64,000 bases of DNA, from contig NW_024466599.1 of NCBI RefSeq assembly GCF_017591425.1, positions 27,318,001-27,382,000 of the forward strand, given 5' to 3'. The position numbers and the translations under genes were made by a program. Under the pieces are notes generated by a model. That model did not search any database and was not told the origin of the DNA. It saw only the letters and a list, made by a program, of their open reading frames with translations. Shown piece by piece: positions 23,201-38,200 of this stretch (its first letter is position 1; every line of letters starts with the position of its first letter). Source of the stretch: Ochotona curzoniae. Its lineage: Eukaryota > Chordata > Mammalia > Lagomorpha > Ochotonidae.

Positions 23201-26200
23201 AGGCAGATTTACAGAAAATGAAAAACAGAGAGAAAGATTTTCTATCAGCTGGTTCACTCTCAAAGTGGCTGCAACAGCTGGAGTGGAGCCTATCTGAAGC
23301 CAGGAGCCAGGAGACTCTTACGGGTCAGTTGCACAGGTGCAGGGTCCCAAGGTTTTGGGCCGTCCTCCACTGCTTTTCCAGGCCACAAGCAGGAAGCTGG
23401 ATGGGAAGTGGAGCAGCTGGGAGATGAACCAGTGCCCATATGGGACTTTGGCATGTTCAAGGCAAGGATTTAGCCATTGAGCTATAGTGCCAGGCTTCAT
23501 CACCCCCATTTTCTTACGATCAGACCACAGACACTTGAGAAAAGCAGGAACTATTCTTGCTATTCTATAGTATTCTAACCCTAGACCTGGCAAGTGAAAA
23601 ATTCTACACATATAATGTCACACAAAAGAACGATGACATCTTTGCACAAATAACTTTTCCTTTTTGGATTATTTTTCTATGGGCATATGCCCTCATGAGA
23701 ATGACTGAGCCAAAGGGCAGAAACGTCTAGAATTTTGTTAATATAATATTATACATCTATAATATAAAACAAATTTTCAGTAAAATTGCATCAAAATTTC
23801 TCCAGTTCTAATAACACTGAGTATGATCAATCACTCATGAAATTCTATTTTATGATGCTTGTTCATCAGATAAGTGATATTTTCAAGTGTCATTCACTCT
23901 GCTCTGATAATGAGGCTGTGGAGTTTTTCCTGGGATCATTTGATATTGCTTTTGCTCTCAGCAGAAATTCCTTGATAAATGATCATTATTTTCCTCTATA
24001 AAGTTCGATTGATTTATTTAAAGGGCACAGGGAGAGGGACAAAGAGATCTTCTACCTGCTGGTTTCCCTCTCCAAATGACCAAAACAGCCATGGCTGAGC
24101 CCGGCCGAAGCCAGAAGCCACGTCCCGTCTCCTCTACGGGTAGTAGGGACTCAAGTCTTTGGGCCATCTCCTGCTGCCTTCTTAGGCACATGAGAGGAAG
24201 CTAGACTGGAGGCAACACACTCAGCAGTTAAACCAGTGCTCTGAAATGGGAGGCTGGTATCTCAGGCAGTAGTTCCTTTTTTTCCTTTACAAATGTATTT
24301 TAAACCTCTATTATAAGGCCATGTTTGGCAGCATAAGAGATCTTGATGAGCAGAAAGGTAAGAAGAACAGTAAAGGCCACACTGTTCCTACCAAGCGTGT
24401 TCTTTGGGGGAAAAGAAACATGGAAATTCAGTAGGGTGAGGAATATTGGGAACTACTCAAAGCAGAACACAAAAATCCAGGTGTAACCTTAGGCACAGCT
24501 GTTCCAATGGCACTCTTTGTATTTCCGGCAGCTGCTGCTTTAAAAGCTGGTGAGTGTAGTGATGGCTGGTGAATAAATGGAAGCAGACCCCAGACGCAAC
24601 ACGGCCTGCCCGGCCCTTCCTTTGCAGAGCATTGGCCTGAGATACAAATGTGTCCTCTAGACTTTCCATCCCTTTGCTGGCATCATATCTATAAAGAAAA
24701 ATATAAACTGAGTTACTTAAAAAAGAAAAAAAAAAAGAGTGACCCAAACTACTTGGCACGGACAGAATAGACAAGTCACCTTACTTTCACAGAAGGACAC
24801 AGCAGCCTGTGTGCTCTGGGATAGCCTGGTCCCTGATGGGATCAGTGAGTGTGACTTAAACGGTACTGAGTGCTACTACTTGGTTTCTTTATTCAACCCT
24901 GTTCATCCAAGCACATGTAAAATTACATCAGGGGAAATGGAGGGAAAGGAAGTCATGATTTCCCAGGTGAAACCTTACCTTTTCTACCCCCACTTAATTT
25001 TAAGGCTCATGGTTCTGGCTGTGGGGTCATTTGTTTATCTATGTGTAGCTTTTGTAAACAAGTTTTTGAAATTACAAGCCATAGAGCTTTGCAGCTCTGG
25101 TGGTAAACAGCTGTGACCGTATATGAGGCAACGTTACTCTCCTTCTACATCGTCACAAGATAGTACCTTTTTTCTTTCATTTTCCCGCAGTCAATGACAT
25201 AGACGACGTCATCGATGGTTATGGAGGTCTCAGCAATGTTGGTGGAAATGATAATCTTAGTGACGCCTACAGGAGGCTTAGTAAACACAGCCGGCTGTTC
25301 TTCACTTGACAAAGATGAATGAAGTGGGTGAATAATACATCTGAAAGGAGACAAAAACACATGAAGGCAAACAGTACTGAAATAGGGTTCCGGGGGTTGA
25401 TTTCTATTAACACTCACTCTGCCACTCGAAGTATCAGTGGCTGCTCTTCGTCAGTCCTCAAGGCCAGCTTTTCTCAATGAGAACGTTCTTTCTGAGCCTC
25501 TCAAATTATTTACTCAGTTCTAGAAACTAAAACTTGGAGAAAAATGCTGGAGTGTGATTCAGAAGCAAATAAATCAAGAGAAATAATCAATGGATATTCT
25601 ACAAGCGATAAACCTAGAGCAAGCTAACCAGCAAAGACTGTTCTCCCTACTCTTAAATCCAGAGAAAGAGAGGCAAAAACAGTGATGTAAATAAGCTAAG
25701 AAATGGCACTCTTACAATTTTCCCCTCAGAGGCCAAGACACACCCAGGTTCACCTGGCTACTGCACCAGGGATGGTTTGAACAGAAATATGTTGCTGGGC
25801 CCGGCGCGGTGGCGCAAGTGGTTAAAGGTCCTCGCCTTGCACGCCCGGGATCCCATATGGGCGCCGGTTCTAATCCCGGCAGCCCCGCTTCCCTTCCAGC
25901 TCCCTGCCTGTGGCCTGGGGAAGCAGTCGAGGACAGCCCAAAGCTTTGGGACCCTGCACCCGCGTGGGAGACCTGGAAGAGGCTCCTGGCTTCGGATCGG
26001 CATAGTATCGGCCCGTTGCGCTCACTTGGGGAGTGAATCATCGGACGGAAGATCTTCCTCTCTGTCTCTCCTCTCTGTATATCCGCCTTTCCAATGAAAA
26101 AATAATAAAAATAAAATCTTTAAAAAAAAAAAAAAAAAAAAAAGAAATATGTTGCTTTAATGGAATGGGAACAGCACATCCCTTGGAGCAGAGAGGACTG

Positions 26201-29200
26201 TCTATTTACAGCTGGCCTGGACACACACATACAGGCTTGAAGAGTGACACCAGGGCCCGAGAGGACTGAGGACTTCGAGACCTTTCTGTTTGTTTATCTT
26301 CGCAGATAACCGTGATGAATGCTGGCTTACCGCTTACTTCGTCTGTTGTTGAAAAGAGAGTTACATTGCAGCTGTTCATAAAGCATTTTGATTTCTGCTA
26401 GTCCTGGTAAAAATACGAGTATAGCGCCTGGGTATACAAAAAGAATCAATAAGTTAGGCGCAAAAAAGGAAAAATCACTACAGATCATAAAACTATTTCA
26501 CACCAAAGAGAGTAATCATCTCAAAATATTTCTAATCTAATCTAGAACTGTTCACTCTTAGCGTTCTTTGCTTGTAAAGTCCCCAAGGTCTTAAAGGAAC
26601 AATAAATTATGTTTTTAGTACATTCCCTGACTTAATAAGGACAGAGTATTATCTTTCTGCAACAGAAAAAAATGAGGTGTGGAAAACTACAGTGCCTCAG
26701 ACTCACAACTTAACTTCTAGTTAACTTCTACAAGTATGTCACGCACTGACCACTGACACGCTGTCTAGGGCAAGGGCTCCTTCTAACCTTTTAAGACAGG
26801 AAGACTCCTCTGTCTATTAATAACTAAAATCCATAAACATTTTACTGGAAATGAGAAAAAGAGTCCATTACTGGCTAGCCCATCTGACTATCTAACTTCA
26901 GCTGTACTTTAAGGAGGCAGAACAGAAACTGACCATGATCTATTAACAGTTGATGCGATTTTTGCATCTTGTATTACAAAGAAGCAGTGATAACTAATTA
27001 GAGTCCATTTCTGTGTCAGAAGCAGGCACTCAGCAACACTTAACTTCCTTTGTTTTACTCGGAGACAAAATGGACACCCTCTCCTTCGATACCATAAATA
27101 TTTTACAAGGTGCCGTGTCAGTTCTGTGAGAAGTGCAATGGGATGTAAAACGAGGACCAGCCGTGAAGTACCCATGACCCAGTGCTATGTTGCTGTTATT
27201 CTAGTCCAGTAAAGAAGGAATCAAAATCATTACAAAATGGAACCCCTTGCAAGGTTGCTTTTAATACTTCATGGCATACAAAGAATATTTACATACATCA
27301 TTTCATTTGATCCCCTTACCACCTCCCCCCATTAGGAAGACTTGGCATGGGTCACAGGGTTACTAAGCATGGAGCTTAGACAGAAACCTAGGATGTTGGC
27401 ACCAGACCCAACCTCTCTGCATTATTTACCCCTTGTTAACTGCTAAAATGCTACAAAATTCAAGATTGGTAAAATAATCTATTTGGTTGGGAATTACTTT
27501 TTTTTTCTATACTTTTATGCTTCTGTTCTGTTCTACCCTCATGACTTGATCATCTGTGTCAGGAATATCTTTAATATTTACCAATGTGCCACTCCCTAAT
27601 TACTATACCTACTTTAAGTTCAGGTACCTAACTTTTTTGTGTGTGCTGATAAGGTAGATTTTTTCCCCTGTAACAATCATTACTTTTGGGATAAAATAAG
27701 AGAGTCAACCTAGTGAAAGTGCATTAAAATTGGCCACTTGTAGGAGCAGACAAACAGGCACCTGAATGACTTCATGAGACTTACTGGTCTCTAGAAGAAA
27801 CCATACAATGATTCAAGGTGAGGCAGGAGAGAGCACCTGTTCCCGCTTCTCTAAAGCACCATGTAATGAGCACATCAAGTCATTTTTATCTATTATTCAA
27901 ATTGCTGATTGCCCAACATTGGCTGGCCTTCATTTATTCATCAATAAATGTTTACTCTGGACCTAAATGTTCTGGGCACTATTCTAGGGTCTGAGAAAGA
28001 TACTGGCAAGCCGGAAATCTCTATTCTTAAGGAACTTATGATTTGCTAAAGGAAATGGTCAGAAAGCAAAATTAATTTCAATCAGTACTAAGTGCTAAGA
28101 TGAAAATGAAGACGTTGATGGATATTATGGTGGGGCAGGCGGCAGTAGAGGGGAGGGAAACTGGTAGGGTTTTCTAAAAGGTGACACCTGAGCTGAACCT
28201 TGAATGATGTGAAATGCAGAAAATCTAGAGAAAATTCTGGTGATAAAGAATCACAGTTGAAGTAATAAGGCCAGCAGTAATATGGATATAATGAGTACAT
28301 CATTATTACACAGTCATGAATGGGTATTAATCATAGGTGAGGCACTATGCTAACTCCTATACACACATGGTTACTTTCAATACTTAGGATGGCTCTAAGA
28401 AAGAATGCCTTCATTTTACAAACAAGGAAACTGGAGCATAGAAGAGACAAGGTGAGAGGGACTGTGTGCAAAAAGGCTGCATGCAGATGAGACTCGGTGG
28501 ACTCAGCCGATGAGACTCCACGGACTCAGCAGATGAGACACGATGGACTCAGGGACGAGACACAATGGACTCCGCGGACGAGACACGATGGACTCATGCA
28601 GCCAGAACTGTGCTTTGGGAGCATGCAGGCCTGAGCGAGTAGTAGTTACCTGGAGGGTAGGAGTGCTTTCCATCCACAATCCACTCGAGTAAGGCCTCTA
28701 TTAGTTCAAGATTAACCTTGTCAAAATCCATGATGGACAGAGTTTTGATGACTGAGTTGCTAACTCCTGGAAGAAAGGCACACGTCAGGATGGTTACGCC
28801 TTACAGAAGACAATACGCCTGTGAACTTGGTGAGCGCTCACTTAGTAACAGATTTCACATCTAACAGACTGACACCATTTTTTTTTTCCTCTAGGCTTTC
28901 AGAAAACAGCCTCACCAGAGCCAATTTCTTGCTCAAACAGTGATCTAAAAACCAAGCGCTTGATCCTGCTGGAGAGGCCCAGCCAGACCACTCAGAACTC
29001 TCCTCTCTCCTTCCCCTCTTCTAAACAAGTTCAAAGTTTAGCCCCTGGAAGCAAAATGAAAGACAGATTTTAGAAACTCCTTTGAGAGGCAGTTAAAGCA
29101 TGAGTCAGATCAGCTTTTAGGTTCCTTGCAGAAAATGATACAATTGGTGGATTTCTCCTAAAAACACAACAGATTTTACTGTTCCACCATGCTCCTGGAA

Positions 29201-32200
29201 CCTATTCATAGATCTTCAAATTAGAGGTTTGCAAGCATCTTAATCCGTCTGAGGACTAAGAAAAGAGAGTTCTTTGGGTTTTACTCTAAACGTTTGCTTT
29301 TTTAGAAAAAAATCCCCAATAGGCCAATGTCCTGGCAGCTCCACTTCGCATCCAGCTCCTGCCTGTGGCCTGGGAAAACGGTGGAAGACAGGCAAGGTCT
29401 TGGGGCCCTGCACCTGAGTGGGAGACCTGGAGGAAGCCCCTGGCTCCTGGCTTTGGATCAGTTCAGCTCTGGCCATTGAGGCCACGAGCGGAATGAATCA
29501 GTAGATGGAAGGCATTTATCTCTGTCTCTCCTTCTCTCTGTAAATCTGCCTCTCCACAAAAAAATAATAATAAATAATAATAACATAATAAAAAAAATCT
29601 ATCTTTAGGGCCCGGCCCGATAGGGTAATGGTTAAGGTCCTCACCTTGTACACCTGGGATTCCATATGGGCACTGGTTCTAATCCCAGCAGCCCCACTTC
29701 CCATCCAGCTCCCTGCTTGTGGCCTGGGAAAGCAGTTGAGGATGGCCCAAAGCCTTGAGACTCTGCACCCACGTGGGAGACCTGGAGGAAGTTCCTGGCT
29801 CCCAGCTTCGGATCAGCATAGCACCAGCCATCGCGCTCACTTGGGGAGTGAATCATTGGATGGAAGATCTTTCTCTCTGTCTCTCCTCCTCTCTGTATAT
29901 CTGACTTTGAAATAAAAATAAAATAAATCTTTAAAAAAAATCTTAAAAACAAACAAAAAACGCACAAGGGCCAGAGTTATTGTGTATCAGGCTAAGCCAC
30001 TGCTTGCCATACTGGTTGAAGTCCTGGCTGTTCCATTTCTGACCCAGCTCCCTACAAACTTCCTGGAGAAGGGATCAGAAGATGGTCCAAGTTTTTGAGC
30101 ATTTACTAACAAGTGGAAAGCCAGGATGGGGTTCCCTGCTACTGGCTACAACTTGACCCATTCCTGGCTATTGTGGCCATTTGGGGAATGAACCAGTGGA
30201 TGGAAGATTGCTCCCCTGTTCTGAGTTTCAAATAAATAAGTCTTCACACACACACACACACACACACACAAGAAAAAAAAAAGGAAAAGAATAACAAAAA
30301 AGAAAAAAGGAGCCTGGTGCAGTAGCCTAGTGGCTAATGTTTTTGCCTTACATGTGCCAGGAACCCATATGGGCAACAGTTCATATCCTGATGGTTTCAC
30401 TTCCCATCCAGCTTCCTGCTGAGGAAGCAGTAGAGCACAGCCCAAGGCCTTGGGAACCTGCACCCATGCAGTAGACCCGGAATAAGCTCCTGGCTCAACT
30501 CTGGCCATGGTGGCTACTTGGGGAGTGAACCATTGGATGGAAGATCTTTTTCTGTCTCTCTTTCTGTCTATAAATCTGCCTTTCCAATAAAAAGAAACAG
30601 ATCTTTAAAAAAAAAAAAAAGATGCCCTCATCCCATTTTTAAGTGCCCAGTTTGATTCCTGACTCTTGCTTCTGACTCTAGTTTCTACACCACAGGCTGT
30701 GGGAGGCAACAGTGATGGCTCAAGTAACTGGATCCTTGACAATTACTTGCCAATCATGAAGCTCAGCTTTAGCCATTGTGGGTACTTGCGGACAGCATCA
30801 GAGCTAAACATTCTCTATTTGCTTCCAAACTAAGAAATAAAAACTGGGGAAAAGAACAGCTAAGTCATCAGTCCCACATCATACAGAAACTAGCGGCAGC
30901 GCTAGGAGCTTGGCTTGAGCTCATCCCTCTCAATTTTTCTTAGAAAGCAGGTCCAGGGACCGGTGCGATGGCTCAGTGGGTAAATTTTCGTCCTTGCAAG
31001 TGCCATGGCCCCACAGGGGAACCAATTCGCATCTCGGCTGCTCCACTTCCCTCCCAGCTCCCTGCTTGCGGCCTGGGAAAGCAGTCGAGGACGGCCCAAA
31101 GCTTTGGGACCCTGCTCTCATTTGGGAGACCTGGAAGAAGTTCCTGGCTCCTGGCTTCGGAATGGCTCAGCTCCAGGCGTTGTGACCACTTGGGGAGTGA
31201 GCCAGTAGATGGAAGATCTTTCTCTCTGGCTCTCCTTCTCTCTGACTTTCCAATAAAAATAAATAAATCTTTAAAAAAAGAAAAGAATTCTGAAACTGTG
31301 AAGGACAAATCAGAGGATTTCTTGTTTTATAAATTTAACAAAATAGGGAAATAAAATATTAGCTGGTATGATATATAAAAGAACACAGATTTTCGATTCA
31401 CATAAAGGGGAGCACAAAAAAAAATCATGGAAAATAGAGCTAAGGTGCAAAGAATTTTGAAAACCAAGCATACAAATGGTTTTCAAAAGGTTCACGGGAA
31501 GAACATGTATGAAAAATGTACACGTACAGATAGCTTCCCAAACAACAGGACAATAGGCAACGTCTCAGCTCCGTGGCAGTTACCATCCAGGGTGGGGGAG
31601 GTCTTTGGTGGAAGTATTCTACAGAAGCAATGATGGAATTTGTGGTTCCTTTTTTTTTTTTCTTTTTTGTGGAAGGACTCTGAGGGCTGGGTGTTCCAGA
31701 AAAAGTGAACAGGAAGAGCAGGGAAGGCTGGTCCCTAGTCCAGGCAAAACAAGAAAGCACAGGAAGTGACCATGCGCTCTCAGGGTGCAGCCCAGTTTAC
31801 ACCACAGAAGCCCACAGATAAACAGAGAGCAGCTAGGCAGAGTTTTCCACTGGAGAAGGACACCTGACCCCACATCTGACAGTGCTCAGCACACGGTGGG
31901 CTTTCAGGAGGTGGTATTTTAAAAGCCTGTGAACGATGCTAACGTGCGTAAAATTTACAGGATGTTTAAACAGTCTCAGATATCCCTCAACAAATGGCTT
32001 GTTAACCGTAAAAGAAATAAATGATAATCATACCAGGGTGAAACTTGACAAATAATCGTCCTAAGCAAGTGATCAAGTTAACACTGCCAATAAGAAGTCA
32101 AACATCACATGCCCCTTAATGTGATTTACTAAGAACTCAACATTACCTCTATAGGAACCTGGCCAAAAACGCACAGCTTCATTTAACCACAGGGATACAT

Positions 32201-35200
32201 CAGACAAACCCAAAGGGAAGAACGATTATAAAGAAGGATTGCTAAGAATGTCAAAGACATGCAAAACAAATAAATGCCGAGGAGCTGGTCCAGATAACAC
32301 GAGACTAAAGCAGCATGACAACTGAATGCAGCACACGACCCTCTGGGGGATCCCGGAGGATCCCGGAGCAGGGAAAACAGCCGTAACAGACAATGGTGGC
32401 TGGCTGCAAACAGCTGATTTGGGCTGTGGACCAAGCAGTACGAGAGACAGGTTTATTTTACTGCAAGTGTTTACTGGAGCAGTTAAGCTGCTGCTGGGGA
32501 AACCTGTATCCCACACGAGCGTGACTGGGTCCCTGCACCAGCTGGTCTACACTCTGAGAGCAAGCACAGGTGATGGCTATCCACGAGGAAGGTCTGCATG
32601 GAGTTCCTGCCTCCCACCTCTGGCCTGGAGCAACTCTGGAAATTCTATAAAACAACAGGATCATAACAGGGGTACGTGGCTTTATTATTGTGTTATCATA
32701 ATAATCATTTACCATTTATACTTTCAGGGGAAAAATACATGTGCAGAAAGAAAATGAAACAATCAATGCACCTCTTATGGATGATCAATTAAACATCTGA
32801 GATTCTAAATGTCCCTTTTGAGACTGTTTTTGCTACATTTCACAGGTAATGATATCCTAGTCTTTTTTTTTTTTTTAGATCTATTTATTTTTATTGCAAA
32901 ATCAGATATATAGAGAGAGGAGAGACAGAAATATCTTCTGTCTTCTGATTCACTCCCCAAGTGATTGCAATGGCCGGTGCTGTGCCAATCCGAAGCCAGC
33001 AGCCAGGAGCTCTTCTGTGTCTCTCATGCAGGTACAGGGTCCCATGGCTTTGGGCCTTACTCAACTGCTTTCCCAGGCCACAAGCAGGGAACTGGGTGGG
33101 AAGTGGAGCTGCTGGGATTAGAACCGGCACCCATATAGGATCCTGCAGCATTTAAGGCAAGGACTTTACCCACTAGGCCATGGCATGGGGCCCGATATTC
33201 TAGTTTAGTTTTAACTGTAATTTCTCCAGACCCCCATGGGTCATGCAGCAGCATCAGTTTCAAAAAGAAGGTTTTTGATTTTATTTTCAATCACTCTAGC
33301 GAAGTATTGGTGTTTTTGTAGCATGTTCATTAACTTGATGTGGATGAAAATGTGCCCTTTCCCTCCCTGTTGTGGACTGTGTTCCCTGAGTCTGCAGCTA
33401 AGGGGCCGTGCAGTGGAAGTGCAGCAGACTGATACGTTCAGAAGTGGAGACAAAGTGCAGTATGTCTCTATGCATCCAGACCAAAGACGGACTCCCAGTG
33501 GAACAGGCGGAATTGTTCTGACAGTTGGAAGCTGGACTCTCCAACACTGTCCATGTCCACAATGTCGGGAAACACCTCAATGACACGTGATGGATGTATG
33601 ACTGTTCATGAAGGACCACAAATTGCAATACTACAGGGGAAATCAATTGGGGGGGGGAGGACTTTTAACTGCTAGACTACCACACCAGGCCTATAATTCA
33701 TATTTTATTACTTTCCAATTTTTCTCTGATGAACACATATTTCTTTTTCAGGCAGAAAAAAAAAAAAGAAAAATTCACTGGTGAATAGAGTAACAATATA
33801 ATCTAAATATGTATTAGAATTACTAATTCCTAAGTTGTGAGGAATTAAAGGCAATGCGGTTACGGATCAGGTCACTTTTCCTTTTCTGGAAATCTTTGGC
33901 ACAGCGGCACTATCCCCCCTGGAAACACATTACCTTTGTAGCGGGTCTGGAGCTGCTTAAAATCTAGCTGCTGATCTGGCACTGTGTCTTTGATAGAATC
34001 CGGGTCCTCCAGGTAGAGGGAAAGCCTCAGATCTTCCTCCACTTCTTCAAATGCAGTTCGGTTGCGCCTGGCTTTAAGCTGCTCCTTGGACAGCTGCTTC
34101 ACGGAGCGCGTGTAAGGGCTCCTGTCCTGCAGCACGTACCTGAGGAAGACCAGGACCGTTCTGTGTGCATGTGAGCTTGTCACGGAGGAACTCGGAGTGG
34201 CCACCAGAGGGCGCTGCCTCTGCCCTACACCCAGGCGCCCATCCTTGTCCCAGTCCAGGGGTTTCCTGGCTGGGAACACACTGGAATACTTCATTCTCAT
34301 GACCTTCATTGGAGGTCAGATAAGAATTTGGAGAAAAGCCCTATCAAGGAGAAACATCATGAACATTCAAAAACACATCTGAGCTGCAGCTGTGGTAATG
34401 CCTCTTCTCATTTGATTTTTTCTTTGATAGTCTTCACTCCTCTCAAGTCAGGTAACTGACTCCTCTTTATTGCCGTCAAATTTAAGCCCCAAAATCCAGC
34501 TGTTGGAACCAGCATCTCCATAAGATCTTCCTTAAAACTCTCTCAAATTAGAAGGTTCAGCACTTGTAGGTGGGAACTCCTACAGACAACATGCAAGTTA
34601 TCAGACTCCAACTCAAAGCTGCGGATTTCAGTTCTACGTCTGCCGTATCCTCTACCTACAGTGAGACTTCACTCAAGTCCATCGCAAAGGGCTCTGTTTT
34701 CTCAGCTTTGGAGAAAACGGGCCTGGACGAGTGGTTTGGAACTACTTTTCCTGGAGTCTTGATGCTTCCTCTGGCCCTAGGTAAAAGTGGAGTGTGTGAG
34801 TAAACAAATCGGGGCGCTGCCCTCTCTTTGAACATTTCTCTGTCAGGTCGCTCCTTCATTCACTCTTAGTTCTTTATGATTTCCTCTAAGATTTCATTTG
34901 CAAAAGTGCACTACTGCTTTTTCAAAATGATCTAAAATTCTATCATTCTATTATCTCTGTATTCGTACAACCCTTTCTCACCTCAAAGCCTGATCCTCTT
35001 TCCACATTCAATATTCATCGGCCATTGGCTGAATGCTTACTTCGCGCAAGGGCCGGTGGTAGTGGTGGCGTGCTATATAAAACGAGTATTCTTCCAAGAA
35101 CTTACAAACTCGTAAGTAGAGACCAGATGGTGATAAATCAGACTGCACTTGCAAGAAAAACTACCCCATAAATACAACTAAAGCAGCACTGATTTCTAAC

Positions 35201-38200
35201 ATAAAAAAGTAAGCTACTGATTTCAAATACAAAGAACTTACTGATTTCTAACAGAGGAAAATAAGAAATTTCACTAGGTTGGGTGTTAATGAGTGACTGG
35301 ATAAAAAAGAGGGAGAGTAATGGTATGGACATTTGAGACATTTGGACAGAGAGAGTCAAACAGTGCTAAGGTTTGGACGGGTAGGAAAGGAGGTGAAATA
35401 CAACCTGGGTCCAGAGGATTAGGCCTGACTGCCCACACAGTGTGACAGGAAGCCAATGAAAGCTTTTAAGAAGAATAGGATCAGTTCTGTGTTTAGAGAT
35501 AGTCCTGGTGGCAGTGGGTTTGAAAAAGCCAAAGAAAAACAGTAAACTAGTTGAAATTGATTTTCCAGGGAACTCAGTCAACAGGATCCAGAAAATAGAA
35601 ATATTCTAAAAACACTATTTATCTATTCATTTTTATGTAAAAGCCAGAGAGAGAGACAGAGACAGACAGATAGATATGTTCTATTCACCAGCTCACTTTT
35701 CAACGCCCCCAAGACAGGAACTAGACCAGACCACAGCCGAGGGGGTCTCTGCAGTGGTGTGGATGACACGAAGGTGTGAAGAGCATGGTTCCCCTGTTTG
35801 GCAGGATCCAGAGGAGCGTCCAGCTGCACGGCAAGGCCCGGCAGATGTCTCTCGGACCACCTCGACGCAGTCTCACCCCCTTTTGCATGAATACTCAACC
35901 ACCCCGCTGAGAATTCTGTCATCTATTGAGGTGTTGTTTGTCCCTTTGAGATTGTTTTTGCAACCAATGTGAGCTTGGGAGTTAATGCTATTGATAATGT
36001 CCTGGTTAGTGGGCATTTAGCTACACACAGGAGTACAAATAAGCCCATGCCATTTTGGACACCTTACTGTGTGCCTACCAATTGCCCTGGAATCTGTGTC
36101 CAGACAAGTATCATGCCTTCTGGGAAACGGCTTGATAAGAATCCTACAAACTAATGCAAGTATGAGCTGAAACTGCTATGGCAAAAAATACAGTTACCGT
36201 GACCCTAAAGGTCAGCCTGTCCTTGCAACTCCTTGGAGCATAGAAAAATGTAGCTGTTTTAGCCACTTTTATAATTTTTTGGCTACAGGAATAATAGGGT
36301 GCTTTTATTAATATCATAAAGATATGCTTTTGATTATTGTTTGATTATAGAGCTTGCAGTTGTAGAGAGATTTAATGTTTGAAATTTTTTGTTTTGGATC
36401 TTTATGTTTTTTCCCTTTTGATGTATTTCTCCCATTAAGTGATAGATAAATTACAGAAACAGAAATGTAGTAGGAATATATTACTAATTAGTAGGTAACT
36501 GGTTGTGCCCTTGGCCTTGGATTCCCGGCTGTCGCCTAATGGCTACTCTGAAGAATGAATGATGGCTTGCTTTGAAGAAACGGATTATAGTAACTTACAG
36601 AAATATCTTTAAGAACACCTGGTTGTCCATGAGATAAAAAATTAATTAATCAAACATCTGTACATGCTGGCTTAGCTCTGAAGTTAAAGACAGTAGTCAA
36701 ATTTTATGCAGAGGCTTGTGATGTGTCTGAGTAAATAAAAAAGGACGGCTTCTTGAGCCATTACAGGAGCTGTTACTGTCTGTGCCTTTTCTTTTCACTA
36801 ACTCCATACAGTCTTCTCCAGATCTGACCTGGAGCTGGCCTCCAGGACACAGCCAGGAACCAGAACTCAAGCAGCGTCTCCCACGTAGGTGGCAGTGACC
36901 CAAGTGCTTCAACCACTGGCTGCTGCCTCCTAGAGCGCACGTGAACAGGAAGCTGGGACGGGGAGCAGAACCAGACCTCCGATCCTGGTACTGTGATAAG
37001 TGACGCGGGCATCCCAAGCCACATCTTAACTGCTCCAACAAATGCTCGCCTCCAGAAAATAAAATTCCGTCAACGTTTCCTAAGTATCCTTGAAGCTTTT
37101 TTTTTAAGACTTATTTTTATTGGAAGGAGAAATATTCTGAGTTTAAGGTGTCAGACATCTGGGGTATTTTCCCAGTGTAATGGAAGATCAGAAATGAAGA
37201 AAGTAGAGATCTATGAGATCCTGGCTTGGGGCTGGAAGCTGAAATCCCAGCGAGAGCCAACGGACAGTTTACTAGGGAGCAGAAACAGCGCCCCCTAGTG
37301 CAGAAGGTTAAAGGACGGGAAGAAGCAGGTCTTGCAGATGAGAGAAATCTGCTCCTACACCTCGGACACCACCTGCTGCTCAGTACTGAAAACACTTGCA
37401 CAGACATCCCAACACCCAGACTGCACTGCAAGGCTTTTCTCAGCAGAATTATGACCACGGCAAATATTCAGAAAACCTGCGGCATGTGCCAGGCACAACT
37501 GAAGCACTCCACAAAACTAACTCATTCCAGTTAAAAGTGCTGTGAAGTACCTACTGTTAGTACACTACTTCACATACGAGTAAACTAAGGTACAGAGAGA
37601 TTAACTTCTTGCCAAGGTTACAGTTCATAAGTAAAGGAACTTAAACCATGATAGACTGTCTGCTGAAACAAAGAAGAAAAGAAACATTCTCAAGTGGAAA
37701 AATTAAAAGAAAAATGAACATTTATTAGTATAGCACACTGAGAGTAAAAGCAATAATTGTATTTTCTTTTTTTAAGTAATTCTGTTTTCAAAGACTTGCA
37801 GTGAACATTAATTAATACCTTCCTTACCTTGTCACAGCAATTGCATCTTCCAGAAAAAACTGATCAACAGGAAATGTACGACCTAGACAAACAAGAAAAA
37901 AGAATCTCAGAAAATCCATTCAATTAGACTGAAATAATTTAAAAAATGTAAAATTCTCTTAACAGTTGGCACTATAAGGTACTTTTTGAAAATGATTTAC
38001 TTATTTACTCATAAGGGCAATGACAGAGAGAGAAGACAGAGGTCTTCCAATTGCTGGTTCACTCGCCAAATAGCTGCAACAGCGAATACTGCGACAGGAC
38101 AGAGGTAGGAGCCAGGAGCTTTTTCTGGGACTCCGACATGGATGGCAGGGTCCACGTTCTTGGACCATTAATTAGCAGAGAGCTGGATAAGAAGTGGAGC

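Larger units (their letters stand above)
26428..28485 (-). other. Intron 13, mainly unique with MIR/L2 pieces
   Basis: No C-repeat in about 2 kb, the longest SINE-free intronic stretch. An 88-codon minus frame (26909-27175) has no family features. Confidence 0.4.

Noticed and set aside
25810..25880. tRNA-like A and B boxes (GTGGTTAAAGG, GGTTCTAATCC)
   Set aside because: They are the internal promoter of the tRNA-derived C-repeat, with no cloverleaf or 3' acceptor end.
28486..28599. CRISPR-like array
   Set aside because: Units are contiguous degenerate 23-bp tandem repeats without unique spacers, in a mammalian intron.
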